Shown piece after piece: positions 1-8,734 of a DNA stretch of 64,000 bases; the stretch's first letter is position 1, and each line of letters begins with the position of its first letter. Position numbers and translations under genes: made by a program. The stretch is from Algoriphagus litoralis (GTDB lineage: Bacteria; Bacteroidota; Bacteroidia; Cytophagales; Cyclobacteriaceae), in contig NZ_QGOL01000020.1 in NCBI RefSeq assembly GCF_003259255.1, forward strand, positions 1-64,000, written 5' to 3'. Below the pieces are notes generated by a model, which was not told where the DNA came from, made no database searches, and worked only from the letters and a program-made list of their open reading frames with translations.

Positions 1-314
1 TCAGGATGTTAATTTCAAAAGAAAAGTTCATTCCAGCGCAATGGAAATGTGGTATCGGATTACAAATCCTAGGGTAGGACCTCGAAATTACAAATTTCGA
101 GGAGCAGATGCCGATTGCTATCATGGATTGAGGAACCGGCAATCCATCAATAGCCCAGCCTTTCAAGGCTGGGTTAAATAAATAGCACGGATCACCAGCG
201 CTGGAGCAGGATGTTGAATTGAAAAGAAAAGTTCATTCCAGCGCAATGGAAATATGGTGTCTGATTACAAAATCCTAGGGCAGGGCCTCGAAATTACAAA
301 TTTCGAAGAGCTGG
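1..314. repeat. Duplicated ~106-bp intergenic repeat with hairpins
   Basis: Two copies of a unit of about 106 bp lie at 1-106 and 206-311 and differ at roughly ten positions. Each ends in a near-perfect hairpin of the form stem-TTACAA-stem (80-102 and 286-308, stem CCTCGAAA/TTTCGAGG in the first copy). Between them are two further inverted repeats: ATGGATTG/CAATCCAT (about 123-150) and CCCAGCC/GGCTGGG around TTTCAA (154-173). No gene is visible here. The TTACAA-loop hairpin recurs in the repeats at 2288-2523 and 3340-3575, so these probably belong to one REP-like family. Confidence 0.8.
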
Positions 315-324
315 ATACCATTCT

Positions 325-975
325 TCAAACCCTTCCCAAATACACCGAATCCGAGAGGATGTATTTCTTTTTCCTAAGATTGAGCTGGCTAAAGGCAAGA
401 TAGACATGCCAAGAAAGGGTGGAGTGCTGAGTGTCTAATTCGATCGCTCCCATACCGGTTTTCCGACGGAATTTTACCGAGGGCCAGATGTACTTTTTTT
501 CCTCCGGGCAATAGAGGACAATAAAAGTTTCATCAGTAGCCTGGGCCTTTCCCTCTGTCGAGTTGTCAATCCAGGAAAACTCCAGAGAATTCCCATTTCT
601 GGTAAGCTTTGCATTTTCCGGGCCGAGCAGATTACCCTTGCTGACGCGGAGATAAGAAGGATCGATTTTTTGCTCCCGGGTGTGGTTGTATCCCTTGGTA
701 TTGATATCGGCAAAGGCCCAATGAATCCCCTTTTTGCTATCGTTTACAAACTCTTGGTAGCCGAAGTTTAAGGCTTCCTTGATGGGTTTCAAAAATGCAT
801 TGATGGTTTTGAGTTTCTCCCGCTGAATAAGTTGAAGTGGACTCGGATTGTATTTGTTTTTAGGATTGGAGGCTGGCTTGCTGCGAACTACAGGTTTGCC
901 ATTGAGCTCATAGAAGACCAGATTCCCAACCGAACCCTTGGGTATGACTACGCTTGAATGGGATAAAGTTGCCAT
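325..975 (-). CDS. DUF6266 family protein
   Basis: A 216-residue protein of a family found almost only in Bacteroidota. The N-terminus has the family pattern GSVGNLVFYELNGKPVVRSKP followed by a PSPLQLIQREK segment, then a FLKPIKEALNFGYQ stretch; the rest is predicted beta-rich and ends in a basic tail. There is no signal peptide and no catalytic motif. Function is unknown for the family. It stands alone on the minus strand, facing repeat DNA downstream, with no operon partner. The start is the only sensible ATG, with the conserved MATLSHSSVVIPKG beginning directly there. Confidence 0.75.
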   Translation of the reverse strand: MATLSHSSVVIPKGSVGNLVFYELNGKPVVRSKPASNPKNKYNPSPLQLIQREKLKTINAFLKPIKEALNFGYQEFVNDSKKGIHWAFADINTKGYNHTREQKIDPSYLRVSKGNLLGPENAKLTRNGNSLEFSWIDNSTEGKAQATDETFIVLYCPEEKKYIWPSVKFRRKTGMGAIELDTQHSTLSWHVYLAFSQLNLRKKKYILSDSVYLGRV

Positions 976-1163
976 AGCTAGTGGATTAAAAGGTTAACTG
1001 ATAGGGAGTTAAAATAAAAATAAGAACTAAAAAATCAAAGTAAATATGGATTTTTATCAGAGGATACCGCATAGTATAAGATTGGGTTAATATACCAATA
1101 GAAGGTAAAAAAATCCTATCCAAACCCTAAGGAAAGGGTAAATAAACCCTATAGAAACTACGC

Positions 1164-1388
1164 TTAAACTCCTTCATTTTTGGAGGTAGCAGTCAGGGTT
1201 ATTTGCTCGGAAATCAGGTTCCAGAGCAGTTCAAAAAAGAACAGGCGCTCGGCAGGTTCCTCTCCCTCTTGATGCTCGCTTAGGTAGCACATCCAGCCTT
1301 TATGCATTTCCCAAAGGTATTTTTGGATGGTTTCGGGATCGTGTAATTCAAAAAGTTCTTTTCCTGGAATATTGGTCAACCGGTTCAT
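1164..1388 (-). CDS. Small hypothetical protein (74 aa)
   Basis: An unrecognised 74-residue acidic protein. It looks coding rather than accidental: it has a normal residue mix, an amphipathic helix around DPETIQKYLWEMHKGWMCYL and a second helix rich in Phe/Leu/Trp near RLFFFELLWNLI. No signal peptide or membrane segment is evident. It sits about 190 bp upstream of the DUF6266 gene on the same strand and could share its transcript. Function unknown; reality of the gene is moderately likely. Confidence 0.45.
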   Translation of the reverse strand: MNRLTNIPGKELFELHDPETIQKYLWEMHKGWMCYLSEHQEGEEPAERLFFFELLWNLISEQITLTATSKNEGV

Positions 1389-1851
1389 AACTATTGGGAT
1401 TTAGAGAAGAGAAAGAAATGCATTGGTTGCGTTTGATTGTTTCCGGAAAATTGGATGAATCCTGATTTCTATCCCATTCCTGAATCGAATGAAATAGAAA
1501 GTGAGGGGAATAATTTATCCTTCCTTTTAAGTGAATATCCCCGAAAATGCAGGTCAACTTCTATAGTAAAGCAATGTAGTTCAAAACGTGGCTACTCCCC
1601 CTTTTCCAAAGGGGGGTAGGGGGATTTTGTAAAGATTTTTATGTGTAAAATATTTCACGAGCGATAGTCCAAATACAAATTCTCCTAGGTCAAACTCTAC
1701 TGCCGGTCATTCCTTAAACCCAAAACCTGTCATTTGCTGTCTCTGAAATTCAGTCAATTCCTAAAATCCCTTGTGGGTGTCCAAGAATTGGAATAATTTA
1801 GTTTGAAGGGTTTGGGAAGAAATCCTTATTTTTCTACATCAATTCCAGACT
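1389..1851. repeat. Intergenic stretch with a G-tract palindrome
   Basis: This 460-bp gap has no convincing gene. It holds one copy (1594-1627) of a dispersed C5/G5 imperfect palindrome (CCCCCTTTTCC / GGGGGGTAGGGGG) that recurs at 13981-14019 and 21732-21765. The remainder is AT-rich and contains the upstream region of the XRE gene at 1852. Confidence 0.5.
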
Positions 1852-2253
1852 ATGAACGAGAAAATCCACCACGGCAGAAATATCAAGCGATTCCGGGAGA
1901 TGATGGGCATCAAGCAGGAGGCACTTGCCCACGAACTTGGGGCTGACTGGTCCCAAAAGAAAATCAGCCTGCTGGAGCAAAAGGAAGAAGTGGAGGAGGA
2001 GCTACTTCGTCAGGTGGGAGAGATTCTTCGGATTCCCGTAGAGGCTTTTCAAAATTTTGACGAAGAGCAGGCGATCACAGTTATCTCAAGTACTTTTAAT
2101 GATAATTCTGCTGTTGTTAATAACAATCCCATTTTCCATCCCATCGACAAACTGATCCAACTCCACGAAGAAAAAATCGCGCTTTATGAGCGGATGCTGA
2201 AGGAAAAGGATGAGATGATGGAGCGTTTGGAGAGGTTGATTAAAGGGAAGTAG
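1852..2253 (+). CDS. XRE-family DNA-binding regulator with C-terminal coiled coil
   Basis: A 133-residue putative transcription regulator. Residues about 8-65 form a Cro/C1-type helix-turn-helix (GRNIKRFREMMGIKQEALAHEL, then WSQKKISLLEQ as recognition helix). After a short Asn-rich linker (about 85-92) the C-terminus (about 97-133) is a charged heptad-type coiled coil suited to dimerisation. This layout is common among Bacteroidota XRE proteins. It is the only plus-strand gene in the first 28 kb that I accept, and it is monocistronic with repeat DNA downstream. Target unknown. Confidence 0.8.
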   Translation: MNEKIHHGRNIKRFREMMGIKQEALAHELGADWSQKKISLLEQKEEVEEELLRQVGEILRIPVEAFQNFDEEQAITVISSTFNDNSAVVNNNPIFHPIDKLIQLHEEKIALYERMLKEKDEMMERLERLIKGK

Positions 2254-2287
2254 TTTTTGGGTTAATGATCGTAAGGTAGGGACTGGG

Positions 2288-2523
2288 AATTACAAATTGC
2301 GAGGAGCTGAGCACAAAGGGGATCAAGGAAATACGAGGTCTTTTCCATTTTTTAAATAGCCACTTCAGGTCTGAAGAATTCTGCAACTTTATCATCCCTC
2401 TGGGATGAGGAAGATACCTGAATGATGGGGAATAGATTTTTGCGAATTACAAATTCGTTTAGATAGTAAGGTGGAGTTACAAACTCCACCTAGCAACCCG
2501 AATGATTCTACTGCCAGTTGGGG
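2288..2523. repeat. ~236-bp accessory repeat, copy 1
   Basis: First of two imperfect direct copies (the other is 3340-3575), about 90% alike by eye. It contains three internal hairpins: CATCCC/GGGATG near 2394-2407, CGAATTACAAATTCG at 2443-2457, and GGTGGAGT/ACTCCACC around TACAA at 2470-2490. It ends with GATTCTACTGCCAGTTGGGG; a second partial copy of this end motif, GATTCTACTCCCAGTCGGGG, follows at 2545-2564 and encodes the last residues of the neighbouring XRE gene. Confidence 0.8.
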
Positions 2524-2541
2524 TTGCAAACTCAGCATAGG

Positions 2542-3045
2542 CTAGGATTCTACTCCCAGTCGGGGCACAACATCAATATGGTGTCCTAAAACAAATGCCA
2601 ACCTTGAAAGAATATCAAGTCCAACAGAATATTTGCCTTGCTCAATTCTACTGAGATTTGCAGCGTCAATGTTTGCTAACTTTGCTAAATCTTTTGCTTC
2701 TATTCCTTTTTCTTCCCGAATTTGTCGAATTCTTTTACCAATTCGAGTTCTTTCTCCTTGTCTGTCTCCGGAACTCATTCCAATAAATGACACACCATTT
2801 AGCGATAAATCACGCCAAATATTGTTAGACATTACTTCCTTGTCATCAGAGAAATTTTTGTCAAAAAAATACTCAACTAAGCGTAGTTGATGATTACGGG
2901 TTTCATCGTTCGTGTAAATCCCAATTTGAGCCATTATGGTAAAAATCTCTCCATCTGGTGCAATTACCTCGATCATTCTGCCGTCAGTAATTGTTGCTTT
3001 TGACCTAAATTCTGTCGCCGATTTTTTTTTAAGTTCGCTGTTCAT
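2542..3045 (-). CDS. XRE-type regulator with unknown N-terminal domain
   Basis: A 167-residue protein. Residues 1-95 form an unrecognised domain; residues about 101-160 are a Cro/C1 helix-turn-helix (RIGKRIRQIREEKGIEAKDLAK, then DAANLSRIEQGKYSVGLDIL). The HTH at the C-terminus, after a unique N-terminal domain, is typical of small autoregulated or antitoxin-like repressors, but no toxin partner is adjacent. The last seven residues (PRLGVES) are encoded by the end of the neighbouring repeat, so the original C-terminus has been replaced. A complete promoter with a perfect palindrome over its -33 element lies upstream, which suggests autorepression. Confidence 0.7.
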   Translation of the reverse strand: MNSELKKKSATEFRSKATITDGRMIEVIAPDGEIFTIMAQIGIYTNDETRNHQLRLVEYFFDKNFSDDKEVMSNNIWRDLSLNGVSFIGMSSGDRQGERTRIGKRIRQIREEKGIEAKDLAKLANIDAANLSRIEQGKYSVGLDILSRLAFVLGHHIDVVPRLGVES

Positions 3046-3097
3046 TTTGTTGAATGCCGTATTTAGGGTGTTGCCGCCACTTTTATAAGTTATAAAG

Positions 3098-3145
3098 CAA
3101 ACGTAAAAATATATTTCCTAATTGGCAAATATGCCAATTAGGAAA
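3098..3145 (-). promoter_or_regulatory. Promoter and palindromic operator of the XRE gene
   Basis: On the minus strand, TTTG (3129-3126) is followed after 20 nt by TACGTTTG (3105-3098), matching the Bacteroidota TTG/TAnnTTTG promoter. A perfect inverted repeat, TTTCCTAATTGGCA / TGCCAATTAGGAAA with a 4-nt centre, spans 3114-3145 and covers the -33 element. The expected start of transcription is about 45 nt before the ATG. The arrangement fits repression by the HTH protein made from this transcript (inference). Confidence 0.65.
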
Positions 3146-3339
3146 TTTCATAATTTTTATGCTTCCCTTATTTTCGATCGTCATTAATCAATGAGCTTGA
3201 TATGGGGATGCGTCTTTTGCTGACCGCCATTGGTTTGGCGCTTGCCGAAGTTGAGGGTTGAAAAGGAATTTTGAATTCAAGGGATAAAAAAGCGGAGTTC
3301 CAACCTAAGCTTAAAGAATTATTCTACTCCCAGTCGAGT

Positions 3340-3575
3340 AATTACAAGTTGCGATGAGCTAAGCACAAAGGGGATCTAGGAAGTACGAGGTCTCTTCCAT
3401 TTTTTAAATTGTCACTTCAGGTCTGTAGAATTCTGCAACTCTATCATCCCTCTGGGATGAAGAAGATACCTTAATGATGGGGAATAGGTTTTTTCGAATT
3501 ACAAATTCGTTTGGATAGTAAGGTGGAGTTACAAACTCCACCTAGTAAACCGAATGATTCTACTCCCAGTTGGGG
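3340..3575. repeat. ~236-bp accessory repeat, copy 2
   Basis: Second copy of the repeat at 2288-2523, preceded at about 3317-3339 by another end motif (ATTCTACTCCCAGTCGAG), so the unit is bounded by the same short sequence on both sides. Hairpins CGAATTACAAATTCG (3495-3509) and GGTGGAGT-TACAA-ACTCCACC (3522-3542) are conserved. Its right edge falls inside the truncated ATPase gene. Confidence 0.8.
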
Positions 3576-3717
3576 AATTAAAGCCAATGCTGAATGAACT
3601 TTTGCCAAAACCATTAGGAGCAACTAGAAGATTGGGCTTGTTGGGTAATAAATCCAAAATGAAAGATTTGTTGCCAATGCCTTTTACATTTGTTATTTCA
3701 ATCGTTTTGATTTTCAT
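3529..3717 (-). pseudogene. Truncated P-loop ATPase at the end of the restriction operon
   Basis: Residues 1-47 are the start of an SMC/RecF-like AAA ATPase: a first strand MKIKTIEITNVKGIGNKSF and a Walker A APNGFGKS (33-40). From residue 47 on, the reading frame runs into repeat copy 2 and stops after 15 repeat-encoded residues, so at least several hundred residues of the normal protein, including Walker B, are missing. It begins 2 nt after the hsdR stop and was clearly the sixth gene of the operon. It is unlikely to be functional. Confidence 0.8.
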
Positions 3718-3719
3718 TT

Positions 3720-6700
3720 CTACTTCTGTGCGTTAATTCCTCTATTTATCAATTCTTTTACAACCCCAAACATCATTGCGGAAAAGTCCTCTTTGAATTC
3801 TTTATTGTCTGAATAGAGTTTATAAAGGTCAAAATTGGTGGTTATGTGTTTGAGCAATTCTTCTCCTACAACTTTGTCGCTGGTGATTCTTGCGTTTTGG
3901 TCGTCTGAATGTTGAATCGAGCTTATTAGTTCTTTGTTTTTAGCTACGTCATTGGCAATATTTTCAGCCATTTGACGCACTTTGTCGGCATCTTCAAATT
4001 GAGTTCCGTAACGGTCATTGAAGGTTTGCAGAATGTTTGAAAGCCTGTCAATTTCAGGTTCTGAACTTCCGCCTCTCATATCGGTTGGAATTGGCTTTAA
4101 ATCTTCGCCTTGTTCCATTACAATATTCGTAGTGGCTTCCAACTGCAAACGGTAGCTGTCCATATCAATGTTGTCTAAAATCCCTTGTGCCAAATCAATA
4201 GGCGTATCGCCTCCTAACTTGTTTTGCAAGTGGTTTAGGAAAATGTACAGCCGTTCTAAATATGGATTTTCAAACGGCAGTATTTGAGAAAGGAAAATAT
4301 AAAGACGGACATAAGTTTTTACTTTGGCTCTAAAGTCCGCTTGTTGTTCTTCGGCAAGGTCGTTTCTGAAAATTTCAGAAGATGTGTCTAACATTGCGTG
4401 TAATTGGTCAACTGGTACGTTTGCCAAAATCTTTTCCGAAAATTCAAAAACCTGTTCTTTGGTATAAACCTGAAAATTGTCCAAAGCATCTTGCAAGTCA
4501 AACAATTTGTTCGGGTCGGTTGCTTCGCCTAAAATGGTACTTTCAAAATAAGGTTTAAACGCTTTTTCAATGTCTTCAGCTGTGTTGGCAAAATCTAAAA
4601 CAAAGGTATCTTTCTTTAATGGATGACTTCTATTAAGTCTTGAAAGGGTTTGCACGGCATTTACTCCGCCCAACTTTTTATCTACATACATTGTATGCAA
4701 AAGCGGTTGGTCAAAACCTGTTTGATATTTATTGGCTACCAATAAAAAGCGGTATTCATTTTTCTCAAACTCACTTGGAATATTAGCACTCGAAAATCCG
4801 TTTAAACTAGCTTCTGTTTGTCCGTCAATTTCTCCTGAAAATGCTACTACCGATAAAAATGGGCTATTGATTTTCAGCAAATAATCGTCAAATGCTTTTT
4901 TGTATTTAACGGCATTGGCTCTCGAACTTGTTACCAACATTGCTTTTGCAAAGCCTCCCATTCGCTTTTTACGGATTACATTTTCCATAAAATGCTCAAT
5001 GATCAAAATCGCTTTCTTTTTAATAGCGTGTTCGTGGCTTTCTACATAATGTTTGAGTTTCTTTTGTGCTTTCAGTTTGTCGTATTCAGGGTCGTCCTCA
5101 ATCTTTTTCAGTAAGGCATAGTAACTCTGATAAGTGGTGTAATTCTGCAACACGTCCAAAATAAAACCTTCTTCAATGGCCTGTTTCATTGAGTACAAAT
5201 GAAATGCTCTGAATTTAGTTTTGTCGCCATCTTGAAACGGCACTCCAAAAAGTTCTAAGGTTTTGTTTTTGGGTGTAGCTGTAAATGCAAAGTAGCTGGC
5301 ATTTGCAAGCAACTTTCTTGACTTTACCAAAACTCGGATTAAATCTTCGCCTGTGATAGTTTCTTCGGCATCTTCTACCTCTATCATACTTAAAATGTCT
5401 TCCAAATCTTCTTCCAGTTCGGCTTGTGTGGCTTGGTCAAGGTTGAGTTTTGAAAGTGTTTCGTTCAGTTTTCTTGCCATTTGTCCACTCAAACTGCTGT
5501 GGGCTTCATCTATGATGATGGCAAAATTATTCCCTGGCAAATCGCCAATATCTTCAACAATGTGTGGGAATTTCTGAATGGTGGTAATGATGATTTTTTT
5601 GCCTTCTTCGAGAGCTTGTTTCAATTGTTTACTGCCTTCGGTAATGGCTTCAACTACACCTTTTACTTGCTGATACTGTTTGATGTTCTCCCTGATTTGA
5701 GCATCTAACACCCTGCGGTCTGTTACTACAATTACCGTATCAAAAATGTTGTTTTGTCCTGATTTGTCGTGTAAACCAACCAACTGGTGAGCCAACCAAG
5801 AAATGGAGTTGGACTTGCCCGAACCTGCGGAATGTTGAATCAAATATTTTTGTCCTGAACCTTTTTCTTGTGCATCTGCCAATAAATTGCGAACAGCAAC
5901 CAATTGGTGATAACGTGGGAAAATCAGTTTCTTTTCCTTTCGGGTTCTGACTTTGCCCTTTTCATCTAAGTACTCTTTTTCTTCGGTAATGAGTTGACAA
6001 AAATTTTGAATAATGTCTGTCAGACTACTTTTGGTCAAAATCTCTTTCCATAAATAGTCGGTTTTTATACCTCCATTTGGTGGATTACCTGCTCCATTGT
6101 TATAGCCTTTATTGAAAGGTAAAAAGTATGATTTCTCTTTTTTGAGTTGTGTACACATCCAAACTTCTTCTGTGTCCACTGCAAAATTCACCATTAACCT
6201 GCCTAAGCGAAACAGTTCTTCATTTGGGTCTCGGTCTGTTTTGTATTGTTTGATAGCGTGTTCTACATTTTGCTTGGTCAGTTCGTTTTTCAACTCAAAG
6301 GAAATAATCGGAATGCCATTAATAAAAACGACCAAGTCCAATGACTTTTTATTCAGTGGGGAAAAATAAACCTGACGCATCACTGAAAAGCGATTGGCTT
6401 GATACAAAGAATTGGCAGAAGCATTGTAATTAGAAACTGGCTTGTCGTAAAACAATTGCAGTTTGGTATCGGTAAAACCGTCTGTGATTCCTTTTCGCAG
6501 TACTTCAATTACACCTTTTGCTTGTATTTGGTCATTGATGCGTTTGATGATTTTTTGCTCGTACAGGTCTTTGTGGTAGGTTTTGAGTTTGGCAACTGAT
6601 TTAGGTTGCGTAGCTTCTAAAAATTCAAACAATAAGACACTATCCAAACAAGCCACATTGTCGTAGGCGTGGTTTTCACGAAGTAAATAGCCGTTTGTAT

Positions 6701-6764
6701 CAACCAAAAGATGGGCAATATGACTTTCTAATCCTTTCTCTGCTGTGTCTGTTTGTTTTGTCAT
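3720..6764 (-). CDS. hsdR: Type I restriction enzyme, endonuclease/translocase subunit R
   Basis: A 1014-residue motor and nuclease subunit that cleaves unmodified DNA after ATP-driven translocation as part of the HsdR2M2S1 complex. The N-terminus carries the PD-(D/E)xK nuclease site: D143 and E157-L-K159. The SF2 helicase core shows Walker A AGSGKS (313-318), DEAH (419-422), FTATPK (494-499) and QTGFDQPLLHTMYVDK near 681-696, with the LSRLNR motif VI at about 708-712. Length is usual for HsdR. It follows the DUF262-DUF1524 gene by 2 nt and precedes the ATPase remnant by 2 nt. Complete and apparently intact. Confidence 0.95.
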   Translation of the reverse strand: MTKQTDTAEKGLESHIAHLLVDTNGYLLRENHAYDNVACLDSVLLFEFLEATQPKSVAKLKTYHKDLYEQKIIKRINDQIQAKGVIEVLRKGITDGFTDTKLQLFYDKPVSNYNASANSLYQANRFSVMRQVYFSPLNKKSLDLVVFINGIPIISFELKNELTKQNVEHAIKQYKTDRDPNEELFRLGRLMVNFAVDTEEVWMCTQLKKEKSYFLPFNKGYNNGAGNPPNGGIKTDYLWKEILTKSSLTDIIQNFCQLITEEKEYLDEKGKVRTRKEKKLIFPRYHQLVAVRNLLADAQEKGSGQKYLIQHSAGSGKSNSISWLAHQLVGLHDKSGQNNIFDTVIVVTDRRVLDAQIRENIKQYQQVKGVVEAITEGSKQLKQALEEGKKIIITTIQKFPHIVEDIGDLPGNNFAIIIDEAHSSLSGQMARKLNETLSKLNLDQATQAELEEDLEDILSMIEVEDAEETITGEDLIRVLVKSRKLLANASYFAFTATPKNKTLELFGVPFQDGDKTKFRAFHLYSMKQAIEEGFILDVLQNYTTYQSYYALLKKIEDDPEYDKLKAQKKLKHYVESHEHAIKKKAILIIEHFMENVIRKKRMGGFAKAMLVTSSRANAVKYKKAFDDYLLKINSPFLSVVAFSGEIDGQTEASLNGFSSANIPSEFEKNEYRFLLVANKYQTGFDQPLLHTMYVDKKLGGVNAVQTLSRLNRSHPLKKDTFVLDFANTAEDIEKAFKPYFESTILGEATDPNKLFDLQDALDNFQVYTKEQVFEFSEKILANVPVDQLHAMLDTSSEIFRNDLAEEQQADFRAKVKTYVRLYIFLSQILPFENPYLERLYIFLNHLQNKLGGDTPIDLAQGILDNIDMDSYRLQLEATTNIVMEQGEDLKPIPTDMRGGSSEPEIDRLSNILQTFNDRYGTQFEDADKVRQMAENIANDVAKNKELISSIQHSDDQNARITSDKVVGEELLKHITTNFDLYKLYSDNKEFKEDFSAMMFGVVKELINRGINAQK

Positions 6765-6766
6765 TT

Positions 6767-8734
6767 CTATAATAATTTGTGTTCTTGAAAGTATGTGTTC
6801 AAAAGCTCCATCATTTCTTCAAAGTGCTTCTTTGCTATTTGATCATTCCAATCAGGGTGCACATAAATCAAATCGGATTTTAGGCTATCAATACTTCCTT
6901 TACTTTTTTTATCTAAGAACATACTCTTTTTAACTCCGAAAGCTTTATCACTGTATTCTGAATTGATACTTCTTGTTACTAATACCAAGTTACCCATAGT
7001 ATCAAGCATTCCAGTACATACTTTATCTTGTGAAGATCTGGGATTTTGTGGTCCAATATGTTCAATTGAATTTCTTGCAGTCATCTTATAGTCCTTCCAA
7101 GCCTCAGCTTTTCCGAGTTTATTTCTGTAATACCATAAAATAAATTCAATTTTGTAAAACCAATAATGTGGAAATGCCGTCCCATCTTCATTCGGATTAT
7201 CTACACTGCCGAAAATGGTTTCAGGCGCCGGTTTATAATTTAAGTATTCCTTCATTGATTGGATTGTTCTCTCAGGCAAGGGTATTTCTTCCTTATTTGA
7301 ACTAAGCAAAGTATTATCTAGGTGTCTCAACCACAAAAAAGCATCATTGAAACTTGGATTCTCGTTAATCATCCAAAATAGAAAAGGTGTGAGCCAATAT
7401 TGTGTGGTGTTTTGTTGGGAATGGTATAAAATACTTTGAAGTAAGGCTAGACCGTGAAAATCTTCTTTTTTTAGTCTTCTTAAATAAAAAGTTCTCCCAC
7501 GATGCTTTTCGTTTTGCCTATAGATATCCTTGATGATGTGTTCTTCTTTTTGTTCACCTATCGTTACCCATTTTATTACATAACGGTCAAAGGCGTATCT
7601 AACCTTGAAAAGTGTTTCAAAAAAATCGGTAACAGATTTATCTTCTATGAAATGAGACTTAAAGAAGTGTTCGTCAAAGATTTCCAACATCTCCTTTTCG
7701 TTGATTCTCTGAATATCTTTTTCCTCTTTTTTAAACAGAAAAATCCTTAACGTATGAAGTAATAGTTGTGGAAAGCTTAATATGCTTCGTACAGGTTCAA
7801 ATTCATCTTCAGAAGATTGTTTGTGATGGTCAAGCTCCTTTCTGAATGTATCAGATATAGTTGAATATTTTTCAGGTTTTTGAATTACTTCACTCAGCGA
7901 CAATTCCTTATTCGACTCACGATAGTCAAAAAGGTCTAAGACGTTTTGTATAGAAAATCCATTATGGTATATAGCTGCAATATTTTGAGCAGAACCAATT
8001 TCTAAGGCAATCACTCTTTCAATGTAATTATCCATTACACTGCACGCCTGCCAAAGCTTGGCATATTTTTGTCTTTTATTTACATTTTTTATAAAACTTA
8101 GTAAACGAGCTTTCAAAATTTCATGATGCTCTAATTGTGCACCTCTGTTGTTTAGTGCTTCAAAAAGTTTGTTCAAATCATTAGAGGGTGGCACTGTGGT
8201 TTTCACCATTTTAACCTTTTCAAAAATGAAGTTAGAAAATGCTTGTTTTTCCGCCTCATCCACAAGATGCTTATCCATAAGCTGAATAATCAGATTTCTT
8301 GCTTTTCCAACCTGCATTAGATCTGAAAAATCATTACTTGCTTTGTTTACCTTATTTGATATTTGGTCGATGCTTGTGAAAAATTCAGATACATTTTCTC
8401 TGATTGAGAATTGCAACCTCAATTTTTTACCATTGTACGTAAAAGGGAGCAGGTCTCTTCGCAATTCATTTGACAATAGCCACAGCGTAGTAAACCGTTG
8501 TTGACCATCTACCAAATCATACAAATTTGGCTTTAATGAGTTCTTTACTGTAATAATTCCTCCAATGTAATAAAGGTCTTTTTTGGCTATGTAGGCAGTA
8601 TGTAAATCTTCAAAAAGCGTTTTGACTTGTTGTTCTGTCCATACGAATAAACGCTGGTAAATAGGGATATTAAATTCCCAACCTTCTTCAACTATAGAAG
8701 CAATATTGATTAACTGAGATTTTACCTTATCCAT
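6767..8734 (-). CDS. GmrSD-like DUF262-DUF1524 protein
   Basis: A 655-residue protein with the two-domain plan of type IV/modification-dependent restriction proteins GmrSD and of the RloF proteins found in Campylobacter hsd loci. DUF262: IPIYQR (23-28), VDGQQRFTT (75-83) and FEALNNRGAQLEHHEILKAR (191-210); this domain binds and hydrolyses NTP in GmrS. DUF1524: IEHI (557-560, putative HNH His559), MGNLVLV near 580-586 and INS at 590-592, consistent with an HNH-type nuclease. Its start overlaps the upstream DUF262 gene by 13 nt. Probably an extra nuclease arm of the restriction locus; the target modification is unknown. Confidence 0.85.
   Translation of the reverse strand: MDKVKSQLINIASIVEEGWEFNIPIYQRLFVWTEQQVKTLFEDLHTAYIAKKDLYYIGGIITVKNSLKPNLYDLVDGQQRFTTLWLLSNELRRDLLPFTYNGKKLRLQFSIRENVSEFFTSIDQISNKVNKASNDFSDLMQVGKARNLIIQLMDKHLVDEAEKQAFSNFIFEKVKMVKTTVPPSNDLNKLFEALNNRGAQLEHHEILKARLLSFIKNVNKRQKYAKLWQACSVMDNYIERVIALEIGSAQNIAAIYHNGFSIQNVLDLFDYRESNKELSLSEVIQKPEKYSTISDTFRKELDHHKQSSEDEFEPVRSILSFPQLLLHTLRIFLFKKEEKDIQRINEKEMLEIFDEHFFKSHFIEDKSVTDFFETLFKVRYAFDRYVIKWVTIGEQKEEHIIKDIYRQNEKHRGRTFYLRRLKKEDFHGLALLQSILYHSQQNTTQYWLTPFLFWMINENPSFNDAFLWLRHLDNTLLSSNKEEIPLPERTIQSMKEYLNYKPAPETIFGSVDNPNEDGTAFPHYWFYKIEFILWYYRNKLGKAEAWKDYKMTARNSIEHIGPQNPRSSQDKVCTGMLDTMGNLVLVTRSINSEYSDKAFGVKKSMFLDKKSKGSIDSLKSDLIYVHPDWNDQIAKKHFEEMMELLNTYFQEHKLL

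Noticed and set aside
1437-1619. 60-residue plus-strand frame ending in the G-tract element
   Set aside because: Its C-terminus is encoded by the dispersed palindrome and it has no recognisable start context.
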